A stretch of DNA of 10,701 nt from JAJZXY01 sp046706185 (GCA_046706185.1 JBJKPR010000024.1:1-10701); one strand, 5' to 3'. Positions 1 to 7,127 are shown, numbered from the stretch's first letter. The notes: generated from the letters alone by a model not told the origin. Program-made: numbers and translations.

Positions 1-312
1 GGAGAGCCAGGGTGCATAGCCGATGTCAATCCTCACGGCTGATGCGTTGGTGGAGACAAGCATGTTTAGGTCAGCCATCTGCACCTGAAGATTGTCATAG
101 GAGGGGATGCCGTATGACGCGCGAAGGTCTGTGACCCCGAACAGCATGGACCTGTTGTGAGATGGTTTCCAGGCTTTTAGCTCGTAGTTCAGCCAGCTTT
201 GCGTAATTGAGCCGGTTGTCGTCCCTTTAGCTGACTCTCTAAGCACAACCGCATATGTTGCGACCGCTATAATGGCAACAGCCACTACAGCAAACAGGAC
301 ACGCCTATTCAT
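1..312 (-). CDS. Exported or membrane-anchored protein, possibly glycosidase-like (partial, C-terminal part off the left edge)
   Basis: An open minus-strand frame starts at ATG 312-310 and runs without a stop through base 1, giving 104 residues. Residues 1-24 (MNRRVLFAVVAVAIIAVATY and on) form a short basic head followed by a hydrophobic segment, so the protein is exported or anchored by its N-terminus. The following 80 residues are polar. The stretch near residues 92-104 (SAVRIDIGYAPWLS) recalls the early beta-strand of TIM-barrel glycosidases, where a 'VRi' strand follows a helix, but this is only a resemblance because most of the protein is missing. A TATA-like element lies at 339-347, about 31 bases before the start, implying a leader of only a few bases. 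The gene is divergent from the PH-domain gene. That it is coding is well supported; the function is a guess. Confidence 0.72.
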   Translation of the reverse strand, partial: MNRRVLFAVVAVAIIAVATYAVVLRESAKGTTTGSITQSWLNYELKAWKPSHNRSMLFGVTDLRASYGIPSYDNLQVQMADLNMLVSTNASAVRIDIGYAPWLS

Positions 313-338
313 CTTTCAGTGCGAAAGGCACATGATTG

Positions 339-347
339 TTTTATTAA
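339..347 (-). promoter_or_regulatory. TATA-like box for the left-edge exported protein
   Basis: On the minus strand the bases read TTAATAAAA, the most A/T-rich run in this divergent gap. The centre is about 31 bases before ATG 312, so transcription would start a few bases ahead of the start codon. Confidence 0.4.
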
Positions 348-455
348 CGTATTGACAAGAAAATCAGAAGGTGCATGCGCCCTGCCGTGCCAAGAGAGGA
401 TCCGGCGCCGCAGTGAATGTATCATAGTTGAAATCAGAAAAAGAGAACCGTTCAG

Positions 456-466
456 TAATATTCATA
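456..466 (+). promoter_or_regulatory. TATA-like box that supports ATG 491 as start of the PH-SHOCT gene
   Basis: The plus strand reads TAATATTCATA here, centred 30 bases before ATG 491. No comparable A/T-rich element is found about 25 bases before the alternative TTG start at 428, where the sequence is G/C-rich (gagaggatccggcgccg). Confidence 0.35.
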
Positions 467-490
467 GCCACGAAGAAGTTGTTTGAGCGC

Positions 491-1048
491 ATGGCAGCAA
501 ACATGCAGGGAGATCCGGAGTTCGCCAAGTTTACAGCAATGCCGGAAAAGGTGATGAAGAAAGTTGAGCAGATACTGCAGCCGACCGAGACGATACAGTT
601 CTCGTTAAGAGGCATTGGAGCCACCCACAACCAGGGAGGAAACGTGGGACGCGGTGACCAGGGTTCTCAGGTAGGTCATCCATGGTTTCTTGTAACAAAC
701 AGGAGGCTGCTGCTTGCATCGACAGGACTGGTGTCGTTCGAGACAAGGTCGTTCGTTTGGGACCAGCTCAATTCTGTTGAGTTGCAGCAGGGCATAATGG
801 ACGACCATGTGATAATCACAGGAATGTCCGCAATGGAAAACTGGACATTCTGGAAGAAAGTAAGGCCACTTACACTCCAGGCAGTCCAGCTTGCCCAGAA
901 AATGATCGAGGGGGCAAGAAACAGACAGCAGGCACCGGCAGCTCCCGCGGCACCAGACCCTGTCGCCGAATTGAAGATGAGGCTTGTGAGGGGCGAGATC
1001 ACAGAGGAGCAGTACAACAAGACTCTCAGCATCCTGAAGGGCAGCTGA
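491..1048 (+). CDS. PH-like domain protein with C-terminal SHOCT motif
   Basis: This is a soluble protein of 185 residues from ATG 491. The frame is open back to a TTG at 428 (206 residues), directly after a stop at 425-427. I prefer ATG 491 because a TATA-like box sits 30 bases before it. Numbering from TTG 428, residues about 46-160 resemble the YokE-like bacterial PH fold: the block WFLVTNRRLLLAS (86-98) matches the 'llvTnkRl' strand pair of that family, followed by a 'W-x-x-L-x-S-V' strand. Residues 165-177 are an Ala/Pro-rich linker. Residues 178-204 (DPVAELKMRLVRGEITEEQY and on) match the SHOCT motif, a short C-terminal oligomerisation module. There is no signal peptide or membrane segment. 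PH-SHOCT proteins have no settled biochemical role, so no function is proposed. The gene is divergent from the left-edge protein and convergent with the Ta0938-like gene. Confidence 0.8.
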   Translation: MAANMQGDPEFAKFTAMPEKVMKKVEQILQPTETIQFSLRGIGATHNQGGNVGRGDQGSQVGHPWFLVTNRRLLLASTGLVSFETRSFVWDQLNSVELQQGIMDDHVIITGMSAMENWTFWKKVRPLTLQAVQLAQKMIEGARNRQQAPAAPAAPDPVAELKMRLVRGEITEEQYNKTLSILKGS

Positions 1049-1299
1049 AAGGAGTCAGCGAAGCGGGTGTCCTGCCATTTTCCGTGAAACAAAAACGCCC
1101 GTGCCGGCCGTGAGTACGCTTCAGAATTGCGAAACATCCAGGATGTGAGACTTTTCGGCCTTGGCTTTGCTGACCAAACAGATGCAAATGAGGCAACGTG
1201 AACAAAGACCTAGATCATTGCGGGAGAAGAGCGGTATCTGCCCTCCAGAATCGACCAGTCCTGAGGGTGCTGACCACACCATCGCGCCTTGCACACAGT
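1049..1299. other. Convergent intergenic gap, no gene recognised
   Basis: This lies between the 3' ends of the PH-SHOCT gene and the Ta0938-like gene. I looked for tRNA arms, box C/D motifs and short coding frames on both strands and found nothing convincing. The only recognisable element is an A5 run (T5 on the minus strand) near 1091-1095. The open frames that cross it continue antisense into neighbouring genes. Confidence 0.5.
1086..1096 (-). terminator. Possible poly-T terminator for the minus-strand transcript
   Basis: Read on the minus strand the bases are GTTTTTGTTTC, a T-rich run typical of archaeal intrinsic termination. It lies about 200 bases after the stop of the Ta0938-like gene, which is far, so the call is weak. 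Confidence 0.25.
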
Positions 1300-1602
1300 T
1301 CACAGTTGATGGAAGTCGAAGATTCGCCCGTCATTGTGGAATTTGATGTAATACCTGAAGTCAGACCCACCAGAGGTTGCGGTGCACTTCCTGCCAACGC
1401 TGTTGTTCCCGGTTATAACCAGCCTGTCCACTGCATCCCAACCTTTCGCTCCTTTGACTGCCTCAATCATATTCTTGAAAGCGGCGGCACATATGTCACA
1501 GCAGAAAACCATCCTCTGCCCGTCCACATCATCCCAGTACTCACCCCACGTCGCATCGCAGAGGGCGCAGCCCCTCCTGTGGTTAATATCCGAAACTCTC
1601 AC
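1300..1602 (-). CDS. Small Cys-rich zinc-binding protein, Ta0938-like
   Basis: This is a 100-residue protein starting with GTG at 1602-1600. Five cysteines form CxxC (C12, C15) and CCxxC (C34, C35, C38), with a sixth at C73. The surrounding pattern, CALCDATWGEYWDDVDGQ then FCCDICAAAFKN, matches what I recall of Thermoplasma acidophilum Ta0938, a small zinc-binding protein of solved structure and unknown function. That match is from memory, not a search. The start lies 20 bases inside the end of the upstream gene, and the purine-rich GGAAAGGG directly before GTG could act as ribosome binding site, so the two are very likely translated from one message. No secretion signal is present. The product is probably a cytosolic metal-binding partner, carrier or substrate of the upstream protein; which one cannot be told from sequence. 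Confidence 0.82.
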   Translation of the reverse strand: MRVSDINHRRGCALCDATWGEYWDDVDGQRMVFCCDICAAAFKNMIEAVKGAKGWDAVDRLVITGNNSVGRKCTATSGGSDFRYYIKFHNDGRIFDFHQL

Positions 1603-2473
1603 CCCTTTCCAGTCTTGCCATCAGGTAGTCGTCAAGAAGTGCCACCGTCTTGAACACGACAGACTGCACATCATTTCTGAGATCCCTGTTAGTGCAGTAT
1701 TTCTCAATGAGCTCAAGCGCATCCATCGAATGGCCCGCATCAGCCTGATATCCCTCATGCAGAAACTGCCTGACTTCATTCGGATAGTTGCTGTCCCCGA
1801 GAATGGACGGGTCGAAGTATGTAAGCTTCGACCCCATCTTCTTTATCTCCGGGTTGGCCGTGAGTTCGAGCGTATGCATTGCGGCCATAGTCTCAACCCA
1901 ACTGCACTCATCAGCGATTTTCTGCCACCACCTGATGCAGTTTTCCGTTGCAGGGAGGGGCGCCGTGCCATAGACAACGGACCTGTCCAGGCCTATGCTC
2001 TCCCCCATTCTAAGCAGTAGTTCATGATGAGAAGGCCTTTCAGGCGGGACGCCACGGAATTCAGATACTATGTTGTCAATTTCATAGAGCTGAACCTCTT
2101 CGATATCTGTCTTTGTGATTATTGCGGCGCATGACTTCACCCACTGGCAAAGGAAATGATGATGCTCCATAACATATCCGCATATCGTCTTACTGTCTGG
2201 ATGCTGAAGCCTGAGTATGAACGGATGCGGAGGATCGCCGTAAATCCGCTCTATGAGTCTTTTCACTATCCACCCTTTCAGGTCACCGTCTTCCAGGTAG
2301 AGCTGTAGCAGCTTCTCCTCGAGTTCGCGTGCAGACAGTCTTGCGTTGCCCGCATACCTGTTCAGCCACATCACATGGGGGCCGTCTGCCCTCTTCCCTT
2401 CGTGAGCAAGGTGAGAGCTCAGCTGTTCAATGCCGCCCGCCCCGAGCCTCAGGAGACATACAGGACATTTCAC
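1583..2473 (-). CDS. Zinc-finger plus haem-oxygenase-fold (TenA/CADD-like) protein, candidate metal-dependent oxidase
   Basis: A 296-residue protein starting with GTG at 2473-2471. The N-terminus carries a CxxC-x14-HxxH finger (C3, C6, H21, H24). The rest is helical and resembles the TenA/PqqC/CADD haem-oxygenase-like superfamily: EHHHF (E103-H106), the 'PSHHELL...GESIGL' segment (H149, H150) typical of the iron-containing redox enzyme branch, E203 in an 'A-x-H-T-L-E' helix, and H239, D245, H248 in FLHEGYQADAGHSMDALEL. In CADD-type diiron members the last cluster is usually H-x3-D-x2-H. Here the His lies six residues before the Asp, with Gly at the usual place, so metal binding may be altered. 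The gene overlaps the Ta0938-like gene by 20 bases and is preceded by hyuB on the same strand after 59 bases, but has its own TATA-like box. A thiaminase (TenA) role is unlikely given the finger and the partner. The substrate is unknown. Confidence 0.8.
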   Translation of the reverse strand: MKCPVCLLRLGAGGIEQLSSHLAHEGKRADGPHVMWLNRYAGNARLSARELEEKLLQLYLEDGDLKGWIVKRLIERIYGDPPHPFILRLQHPDSKTICGYVMEHHHFLCQWVKSCAAIITKTDIEEVQLYEIDNIVSEFRGVPPERPSHHELLLRMGESIGLDRSVVYGTAPLPATENCIRWWQKIADECSWVETMAAMHTLELTANPEIKKMGSKLTYFDPSILGDSNYPNEVRQFLHEGYQADAGHSMDALELIEKYCTNRDLRNDVQSVVFKTVALLDDYLMARLERGESFGY

Positions 2474-2494
2474 ACTCGGAAACGTGCAATTTCA

Positions 2495-2501
2495 GTATAT
2501 T
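2495..2501 (-). promoter_or_regulatory. TATA-like box for the zinc-finger/haem-oxygenase-fold gene
   Basis: The minus strand reads AATATAC, centred about 25 bases before GTG 2473. This predicts a leaderless message starting at that GTG. It suggests the pair can be transcribed independently of the upstream hyuAB genes. Confidence 0.5.
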
Positions 2502-2532
2502 GCTTTTTGTTAATCTGAAGGGTGCATGAGTG

Positions 2533-4167
2533 TCATGGCGTGTCGCCTGCAATGAGCCTGTCGTTCCTGTCTTTTTCAAGGGATTCCGCATCCCTCTCAG
2601 CGTACTTCCCGTAACCGCCGCCACCTGCAGTCTTCAGCGTAATGACGTCGCCAGATGAAAGGGAAAGGGTGCACTTTGTGGGCACCCTTGACAGTTCTCC
2701 CTTCCTCTCGAGATAAACCTCCGTTCTGCTGCCTTCGCAGCCTCCCTCCAGGCCGGGAGCTCCGAACCTTTCCCTTTCCGCCATTATGGTGAACAGTGTG
2801 TCATCCGCTCTGACGGTGTAAGACCTTTCTATACCCGCCCCTCCCCTCCACCTTCCCCTTCCGCCGCTACCTTCCCTGAACTGGTATTTTGTAATCGCAA
2901 GCGGATAATAGAGTTCCACCAGTTCGGCCGGCGTATTGAGCGTGTTTGTCATGTTGCACTGTATGCCGTCCGTACCGTCCCCCCTGATGGACGCCCCCAT
3001 CCCGACTCCGTTTGTCTCGTAGAATGACCATGTATGGCCGTCTGAGAACCCCCCGATCATTATATTGTTCATAGAGCCGCCGCATGATGCAGGGACCCTT
3101 TCGGGGACGAGATCGCGGAAAGCCCTCAGAAGCACATCTGCATTCCTCATGCTTGTTTCGGTGTTTCCCGCGGAAACAGGGTGCGGAAAGGTCGGGTTGA
3201 GTATTGTGCCTGAGGGGACGTTCACCTGAACGGGCCTGAAACAGCCGTCGTTCATCATTATGTCCGGGTCCGTAATGCTTTTCAGAACATAATAAACAGC
3301 TGAAAGAGTAACGCCGTAGACGCCGTTTATGGGTGCCCGGACCTGCCCGGAGGTGCCTGCATAGTCAATGGTGACAGATTCGCCCTTCCTGGCAACCCTT
3401 ACATGCAGTCTTATCTCACCCATACCGGGCATTTCCATGAAATCATCAGCTTCCCCGGACAACTCCGGGAACCGGCTGATCGCCAGCCTTGTCACCCTCT
3501 CTGAATAGTCGAGTGCTGCCTCGCACGCAGATTCGAAGGCATCAAGACCATATTCAGAGAGCATGGATTCGATCCTGTTGCGCCCGAGAATGTTTGCTGC
3601 CACCTGGGCCCTTGCATCCCCCTTTCTCTGATTCGGGTCTCTCGAATTGGAAGAGAGCAGTCGCAGCACGCTGCTGTCTATCCTGCGCCTGCTGACAAGC
3701 TTGACCGGGTCGATGATGATTCCCTCCTGGAAAAGGTCAGTGGCATCGGCGGATATGCTGCCCGGCACTTTGCCCCCTACGTCGCTGTGATGAGCCTTGT
3801 TGGCGGTGTAGGCAATCACCCTCCCCCTGTGGAAAACGGGGCTTATCAGTGTGACGTCGTTGAGGTGTGTTCCGGAAATATAGGGGTTGTTTACAATCAC
3901 AATGTCCCCATTGAAGAGCTCCACCCCCTCTCTTTCCAGATACTCCAGTGTTTTCTTCAGACCCCATGGAAGCGAGCCGAGATGGACAGGTATGTGCTCT
4001 GCCTGGGCAAGTAGTCTTCCGCGACTGTCGAGTATTGCGCATGAGTGATCCATCCTGTCCTTTATGTTTGGCGAGTACGCTGAGTTCCTGAGGGCTATTC
4101 CCATTTCCTCACTGCAGAATGCGAGTGAACTCCTGATCAACTCCGAGACAATCTGTTCACGTATCAT
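2533..4167 (-). CDS. hyuB: Hydantoinase B / 5-oxoprolinase beta subunit
   Basis: This is the 544-residue partner of HyuA in an ATP-dependent ring-opening amidohydrolase of the N-methylhydantoinase/5-oxoprolinase/acetone carboxylase family. Family blocks appear in order: NIKDRMDHSCA (34-44); GDIVIVNNPYISGTHLNDV and on (87-112); the HHSDVGGKVPGS block (126-137); NDGCFRPVQVNVPSG...NP (306-325); YETNGVGMGA (383-392); the NTPAELVE block (411-418); and near the C-terminus GDVITLKTAGGGGYG (506-520), with Ala where the family usually has Pro. Length is normal for a stand-alone subunit. The frame is open to 4218, but ATG 4167 is preferred: it overlaps the hyuA stop as ATGA and has a GGTGAGG ribosome binding site five bases upstream. 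Translation is therefore coupled to hyuA. The divergent pcp suggests 5-oxoproline as substrate, but a hydantoin or another cyclic amide is possible. Confidence 0.93.
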   Translation of the reverse strand: MIREQIVSELIRSSLAFCSEEMGIALRNSAYSPNIKDRMDHSCAILDSRGRLLAQAEHIPVHLGSLPWGLKKTLEYLEREGVELFNGDIVIVNNPYISGTHLNDVTLISPVFHRGRVIAYTANKAHHSDVGGKVPGSISADATDLFQEGIIIDPVKLVSRRRIDSSVLRLLSSNSRDPNQRKGDARAQVAANILGRNRIESMLSEYGLDAFESACEAALDYSERVTRLAISRFPELSGEADDFMEMPGMGEIRLHVRVARKGESVTIDYAGTSGQVRAPINGVYGVTLSAVYYVLKSITDPDIMMNDGCFRPVQVNVPSGTILNPTFPHPVSAGNTETSMRNADVLLRAFRDLVPERVPASCGGSMNNIMIGGFSDGHTWSFYETNGVGMGASIRGDGTDGIQCNMTNTLNTPAELVELYYPLAITKYQFREGSGGRGRWRGGAGIERSYTVRADDTLFTIMAERERFGAPGLEGGCEGSRTEVYLERKGELSRVPTKCTLSLSSGDVITLKTAGGGGYGKYAERDAESLEKDRNDRLIAGDTP

Positions 4168-6254
4168 TTCTTCCTCACCAGAACAAGATTTCCGGAACTG
4201 TCTACCTTGGTCTTCCACTGCTTCGGTATCAGAGTGGTGGAGTCGTACTGTTCGATCACTGCAGGTCCACTGATAACGTTGCCGTCTCCGAGCAACTCCC
4301 TGCTGTACACGGGAGACAGCAGTTCACCATCGGCATACGCTACATCCCTCTCCTCTGTCCGCGCCTCACTGCCAACAGCTCTGCTCCCGGTCGTTCTACT
4401 CCTGCCTCTCTTGCGTGGGAGCGGGACGACGGAGGTCAGGTTGACAGAGACTATGTTAACGGGGTCGGCGGGAGAAGAGTAACCGTATACCTGCCTGTGT
4501 CTCCTGTTGAAATCAGACACAAGAGCATCCATATCAACACCATTTGCTGAGGCGCCGTAGTCCTTCCTCATGCGTACAGGCACGGTGAGCTCCCAGCCCT
4601 GGTCGGAGTACTGGGCATTCGCTGTCCTTATGAACGCAATGCCCCTCTTCCAGCCCTCGGACGCCGCCTCTTCAGTTGCCTTCTGCTCCAGCCTTTGGAG
4701 GATTGCTGCAAGCTCGTCGCCGCTCATTTGTGATGCAGTTCTCATCACAGAAGCCTTGTACTCCCTCTTCAGGTCGGCGGTTATCAGCCCGAGGGCCGAA
4801 AAGAGCCCGGGCGTGGGCGGAACAATGATGGACTGCAGGCCTATTGCCTCAGCGAGCTCGACTGCGTGCAGAGGACCGGCACCACCGAATGCGATCAAAT
4901 CGAACAGCCCCGGATCGTGTCCACGCTCGATGCTGACTATCCGCATGATCTTGGCCATCTGGTTGTTTGCTATTGCGATTATACCCAAGGCTGCCCCGAT
5001 TGTATCCAGTGAGAGAGGCTTCGCTATCTTGCGACCGATCGAGTCTTCTGCAGACCTTGCATCCACAGGCATGGCGCCGGAAAGGAGGCTTTTCCTGTTG
5101 AGGCGGCCCGTGACCAGGTTCGCGTCGGTTATGGTGGGTTCCGTTCCGCCTTTCCCGTAGCAAACGGGCCCTGGAATGGAGCCTGCGCTGACAGGACCGA
5201 CCCGGAGTGAGCCGCCTGCATCAATCCATGCGACCGAACCCCCGCCCGAGCTTGTCTCGGCCATGTCTATGAACGGAAACCGTACAGGATAGCCGCTTCC
5301 CCTGATCGAGCGCCCGCTGTGTGTTCTGCCGGCTGCCTCAAACTCGTAGGAGTACTCCACCCTCCCGTCTCGAATCATGGCCGCCTTTGCTGTCGTTCCG
5401 CCCATGTCGAATGTCATCACGTTCCTCTTGCGCAGCTGTCTGCTGACGTGAAACGCTGAGATGACACCGCTGGCAGGGCCTGATTCGATTATAGCCACGG
5501 GTCTCTCGGCCGTTCCCCTGATCGTATTTACACCGCCGTCCGACTGCATTATGTAGACTGGCACAGGGCCATAGACCCCCTCAACAAGAGACTGCATGCG
5601 GAGAAGGTAACCGGAGACAATGGGATACAGTAGGGTGCTGACAGCGGCAGTGCTTGTCCGCTCGAACTCCTTCGGGAGCGGATCGGTGTCAGAAGAGCAT
5701 ATCACTGGGATGTTGAGCGCACTGCTGATAATCGACGCCGCAGTGTGTTCGTTTTCCGGACAGGCGTAGGAATTGATGAACGCGATGCATACGGCCTCCA
5801 CCTGTTCCCTCCTGAGTTCTGACGCAACTGCCTCGACATCTTCCCTGCGGACAGGTATTGCGACCCTGCCTGCTGCGTCTGTCCTTTCCCTGACAGTGAA
5901 ACGCAGGTGCCTGGGAACAAGCGGCTTGGGCCTTTCAACCATGAGATTGTAGAGTTCGGAACGCTTTTGCCTTCCTATCTCAATGACATCCCTGAAACCA
6001 TCAGTTGTGACAAGCGCGATCTTTGGCCAGCCCGCCTTGGTCAGCAAAGCATTCGTTGCCACTGTGGTGGAATGGAAGAGCGCACCCGGCTCCTTCCCCT
6101 CGGCGTTCATGTGTGAAAGACCGGCCATGACGCCTTCTTCAGGCTTCAGTGTGCTTGGCAGCTTGAAAAGACAGAACGATCCGGACTGCTCATCGTAGGC
6201 AACCACGTCGGTGAAAGTGCCGCCGATATCGATACCTACAAGGGATGGAGCCAC
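4164..6254 (-). CDS. hyuA: Hydantoinase A / 5-oxoprolinase alpha subunit (ATP-binding)
   Basis: This is a 696-residue protein of the Hydantoinase_A family, which has an actin-like ATP-binding fold and phosphorylates the cyclic amide substrate. Visible motifs: GIDIGGTFTD (7-16, phosphate loop), HSTTVATNALL (61-71), MQSDGG (236-241), IESGPASG (256-263), FDMGGTTAK (282-290, second phosphate loop), GPVCYGKGG followed by PTITDANLVTGR (362-384), and FGGAGPLHA (456-464). A basic, low-complexity loop near 614-640 precedes the C-terminal domain. The frame extends to ATG 6368, but the extra 38 residues lack family similarity and contain the TATA-like box at 6274-6282. GTG 6254 lies 24 bases downstream of that box and places the first motif at residue 7, as expected. 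The product works with HyuB, probably in the cytosol. The gene is divergent from pcp, so the pair most plausibly converts 5-oxoproline to glutamate. Confidence 0.93.
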   Translation of the reverse strand: MAPSLVGIDIGGTFTDVVAYDEQSGSFCLFKLPSTLKPEEGVMAGLSHMNAEGKEPGALFHSTTVATNALLTKAGWPKIALVTTDGFRDVIEIGRQKRSELYNLMVERPKPLVPRHLRFTVRERTDAAGRVAIPVRREDVEAVASELRREQVEAVCIAFINSYACPENEHTAASIISSALNIPVICSSDTDPLPKEFERTSTAAVSTLLYPIVSGYLLRMQSLVEGVYGPVPVYIMQSDGGVNTIRGTAERPVAIIESGPASGVISAFHVSRQLRKRNVMTFDMGGTTAKAAMIRDGRVEYSYEFEAAGRTHSGRSIRGSGYPVRFPFIDMAETSSGGGSVAWIDAGGSLRVGPVSAGSIPGPVCYGKGGTEPTITDANLVTGRLNRKSLLSGAMPVDARSAEDSIGRKIAKPLSLDTIGAALGIIAIANNQMAKIMRIVSIERGHDPGLFDLIAFGGAGPLHAVELAEAIGLQSIIVPPTPGLFSALGLITADLKREYKASVMRTASQMSGDELAAILQRLEQKATEEAASEGWKRGIAFIRTANAQYSDQGWELTVPVRMRKDYGASANGVDMDALVSDFNRRHRQVYGYSSPADPVNIVSVNLTSVVPLPRKRGRSRTTGSRAVGSEARTEERDVAYADGELLSPVYSRELLGDGNVISGPAVIEQYDSTTLIPKQWKTKVDSSGNLVLVRKK
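4173..4179 (-). promoter_or_regulatory. Ribosome binding site that fixes the hyuB start
   Basis: The minus strand reads GGTGAGG, complementary to the archaeal 16S rRNA 3' end, five bases before ATG 4167. It lies inside the end of hyuA. Internal genes of a transcript here use such a site, whereas first genes appear leaderless. Confidence 0.6.
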
Positions 6255-6273
6255 ACGATTGATAGTCCGTTTC

Positions 6274-6282
6274 AATATTAAA
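6274..6282 (-). promoter_or_regulatory. TATA-like box for hyuAB
   Basis: The minus strand reads TTTAATATT, centred 24 bases before GTG 6254. This spacing predicts transcription starting at or next to the GTG, making hyuA leaderless and deciding its start. Confidence 0.6.
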
Positions 6283-6422
6283 TTCTTCAGAGCAACATGC
6301 AAAATCACTGAAATGCCGTCTGTGGGCCGGACAAGAACAATAGTGCTCAATCCCATGGATTTGCACACAAACAGGGTTGTATGGCGCGTCCTATCTGCAT
6401 ATTCTAGGACGAACGCGAAATC

Positions 6423-6430
6423 ACTATATC
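6423..6430 (+). promoter_or_regulatory. TATA-like box for pcp
   Basis: The plus strand reads ACTATATC, centred 25 bases before ATG 6452, so the message would be leaderless or nearly so. A second candidate, GCATATTC near 6398-6405, would give a leader of about 25 bases that includes the GGAGTGA ribosome binding site at 6443-6449. I cannot tell which is used. Confidence 0.5.
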
Positions 6431-6451
6431 GGTAAAGAGGTTGGAGTGAAC

Positions 6452-7072
6452 ATGGACAGGAGGGCCGTCCTTCTATTCGGTTTTGAACCCTTTCTCGGCT
6501 TCAATGAAAATCCTTCAGAGAAGATTGCAAGGGCGCTTGATGGGAAGACAGTCAAAGGAAGAAAGGTCGTAGGCAGGATACTCCCTGTTGATTACGAGCG
6601 GCTCGAGGGAAATGTGATTGCAGAGCTGGACAGACACCGCCCCTCCGTAGTCATAGGCACAGGCCTTGCAGCGGGCAGGTCGCTGCTGAGCGTTGAGAAG
6701 ATTGCCGTTAACTACAAACGTTCTGATGAGCCCGACAACAACGGAAGGACCGAGACTGGATGTGTTATCGACGCGAACGCACCGGACGGCATATTCTCAA
6801 ACCTGCAGGCAGAGGAGACGGTGGCTGCGCTCAACAGCCGCAGAATCCCTTCGACAATAAGCCTCTCGGCAGGCGCGTACTTGTGCAACTATGCCATGTT
6901 CATCATCGCGAGGGAGGCGGGAAGGAGGAAATTCAAAGGAGGGTTCATACACCTGCCCTGCGACGAGGAGGTGGCCTCCAAGCAGGCATACAGGAGATTT
7001 CCCTTCATGACGCTCGCCAGCATGACCAAGGGAGTCAGGACAGCCATAGAGATGGCAGTCGCGGAAGCATAG
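6452..7072 (+). CDS. pcp: Pyroglutamyl peptidase I (pyrrolidone-carboxylate peptidase)
   Basis: This is a 206-residue cysteine peptidase of family C15, which removes N-terminal pyroglutamate (5-oxoproline) from peptides in the cytosol. The family opening VLLFGFEPFLGFNENPS (6-22) is clear. The catalytic triad is intact: E82 in SVEKIAVN, C145 in SAGAYLCNY and H167 in FIHLP. Length matches the usual 200-220 residues. The frame is open to 6377, but ATG 6452 is preceded by GGAGTGA and by a TATA-like box 25 bases upstream, and it gives the family-like N-terminus. The gene is divergent from hyuAB and convergent with the SIS gene, 55 bases away. Its product, 5-oxoproline, is the substrate of 5-oxoprolinases, which makes joint action with HyuAB likely. 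Confidence 0.95.
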   Translation: MDRRAVLLFGFEPFLGFNENPSEKIARALDGKTVKGRKVVGRILPVDYERLEGNVIAELDRHRPSVVIGTGLAAGRSLLSVEKIAVNYKRSDEPDNNGRTETGCVIDANAPDGIFSNLQAEETVAALNSRRIPSTISLSAGAYLCNYAMFIIAREAGRRKFKGGFIHLPCDEEVASKQAYRRFPFMTLASMTKGVRTAIEMAVAEA

Positions 7073-7127
7073 CCATGCTGCCCCCGCCCAGGTCGGCTGA
7101 AAAGCACAGCGCAGGGCAGCTTTCCGC

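Noticed and set aside
319..331. Short inverted repeat GTGC-GAAAG-GCAC in the leftmost divergent gap
   Set aside because: A four-base stem is expected by chance, and no second copy was seen to suggest an operator.
428..490. TTG start of the PH-SHOCT protein
   Set aside because: No TATA-like box or ribosome binding site precedes it and the TTG directly follows a stop codon. The extra 21 codons could still be translated, so this is a preference rather than an exclusion.
676..1137. Minus-strand open frame of 153 codons opposite the PH-SHOCT gene
   Set aside because: The plus-strand protein has recognisable PH-like and SHOCT segments; the antisense translation is Ser/Cys-rich without motifs.
1198..1653. 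Plus-strand open frame of 151 codons starting in the 1049-1299 gap
   Set aside because: Most of it lies antisense to the Ta0938-like gene, whose Cys motifs support the minus strand. No promoter or ribosome binding site was seen.
1382..2020. Plus-strand open frame of 212 codons opposite the haem-oxygenase-fold gene
   Set aside because: It is antisense to a gene with clear family motifs, and its translation is rich in Ser, His and Pro with no domain pattern. It is a shadow of G/C-biased codon positions.
4570..5160. Plus-strand open frame of 196 codons opposite hyuA
   Set aside because: It is entirely antisense to conserved hyuA motifs and shows only compositional bias.
6255..6368. N-terminal extension of HyuA to ATG 6368
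   Set aside because: The TATA-like box at 6274-6282 lies inside it, the 38 added residues do not resemble the family, and the phosphate loop is normally within the first dozen residues.
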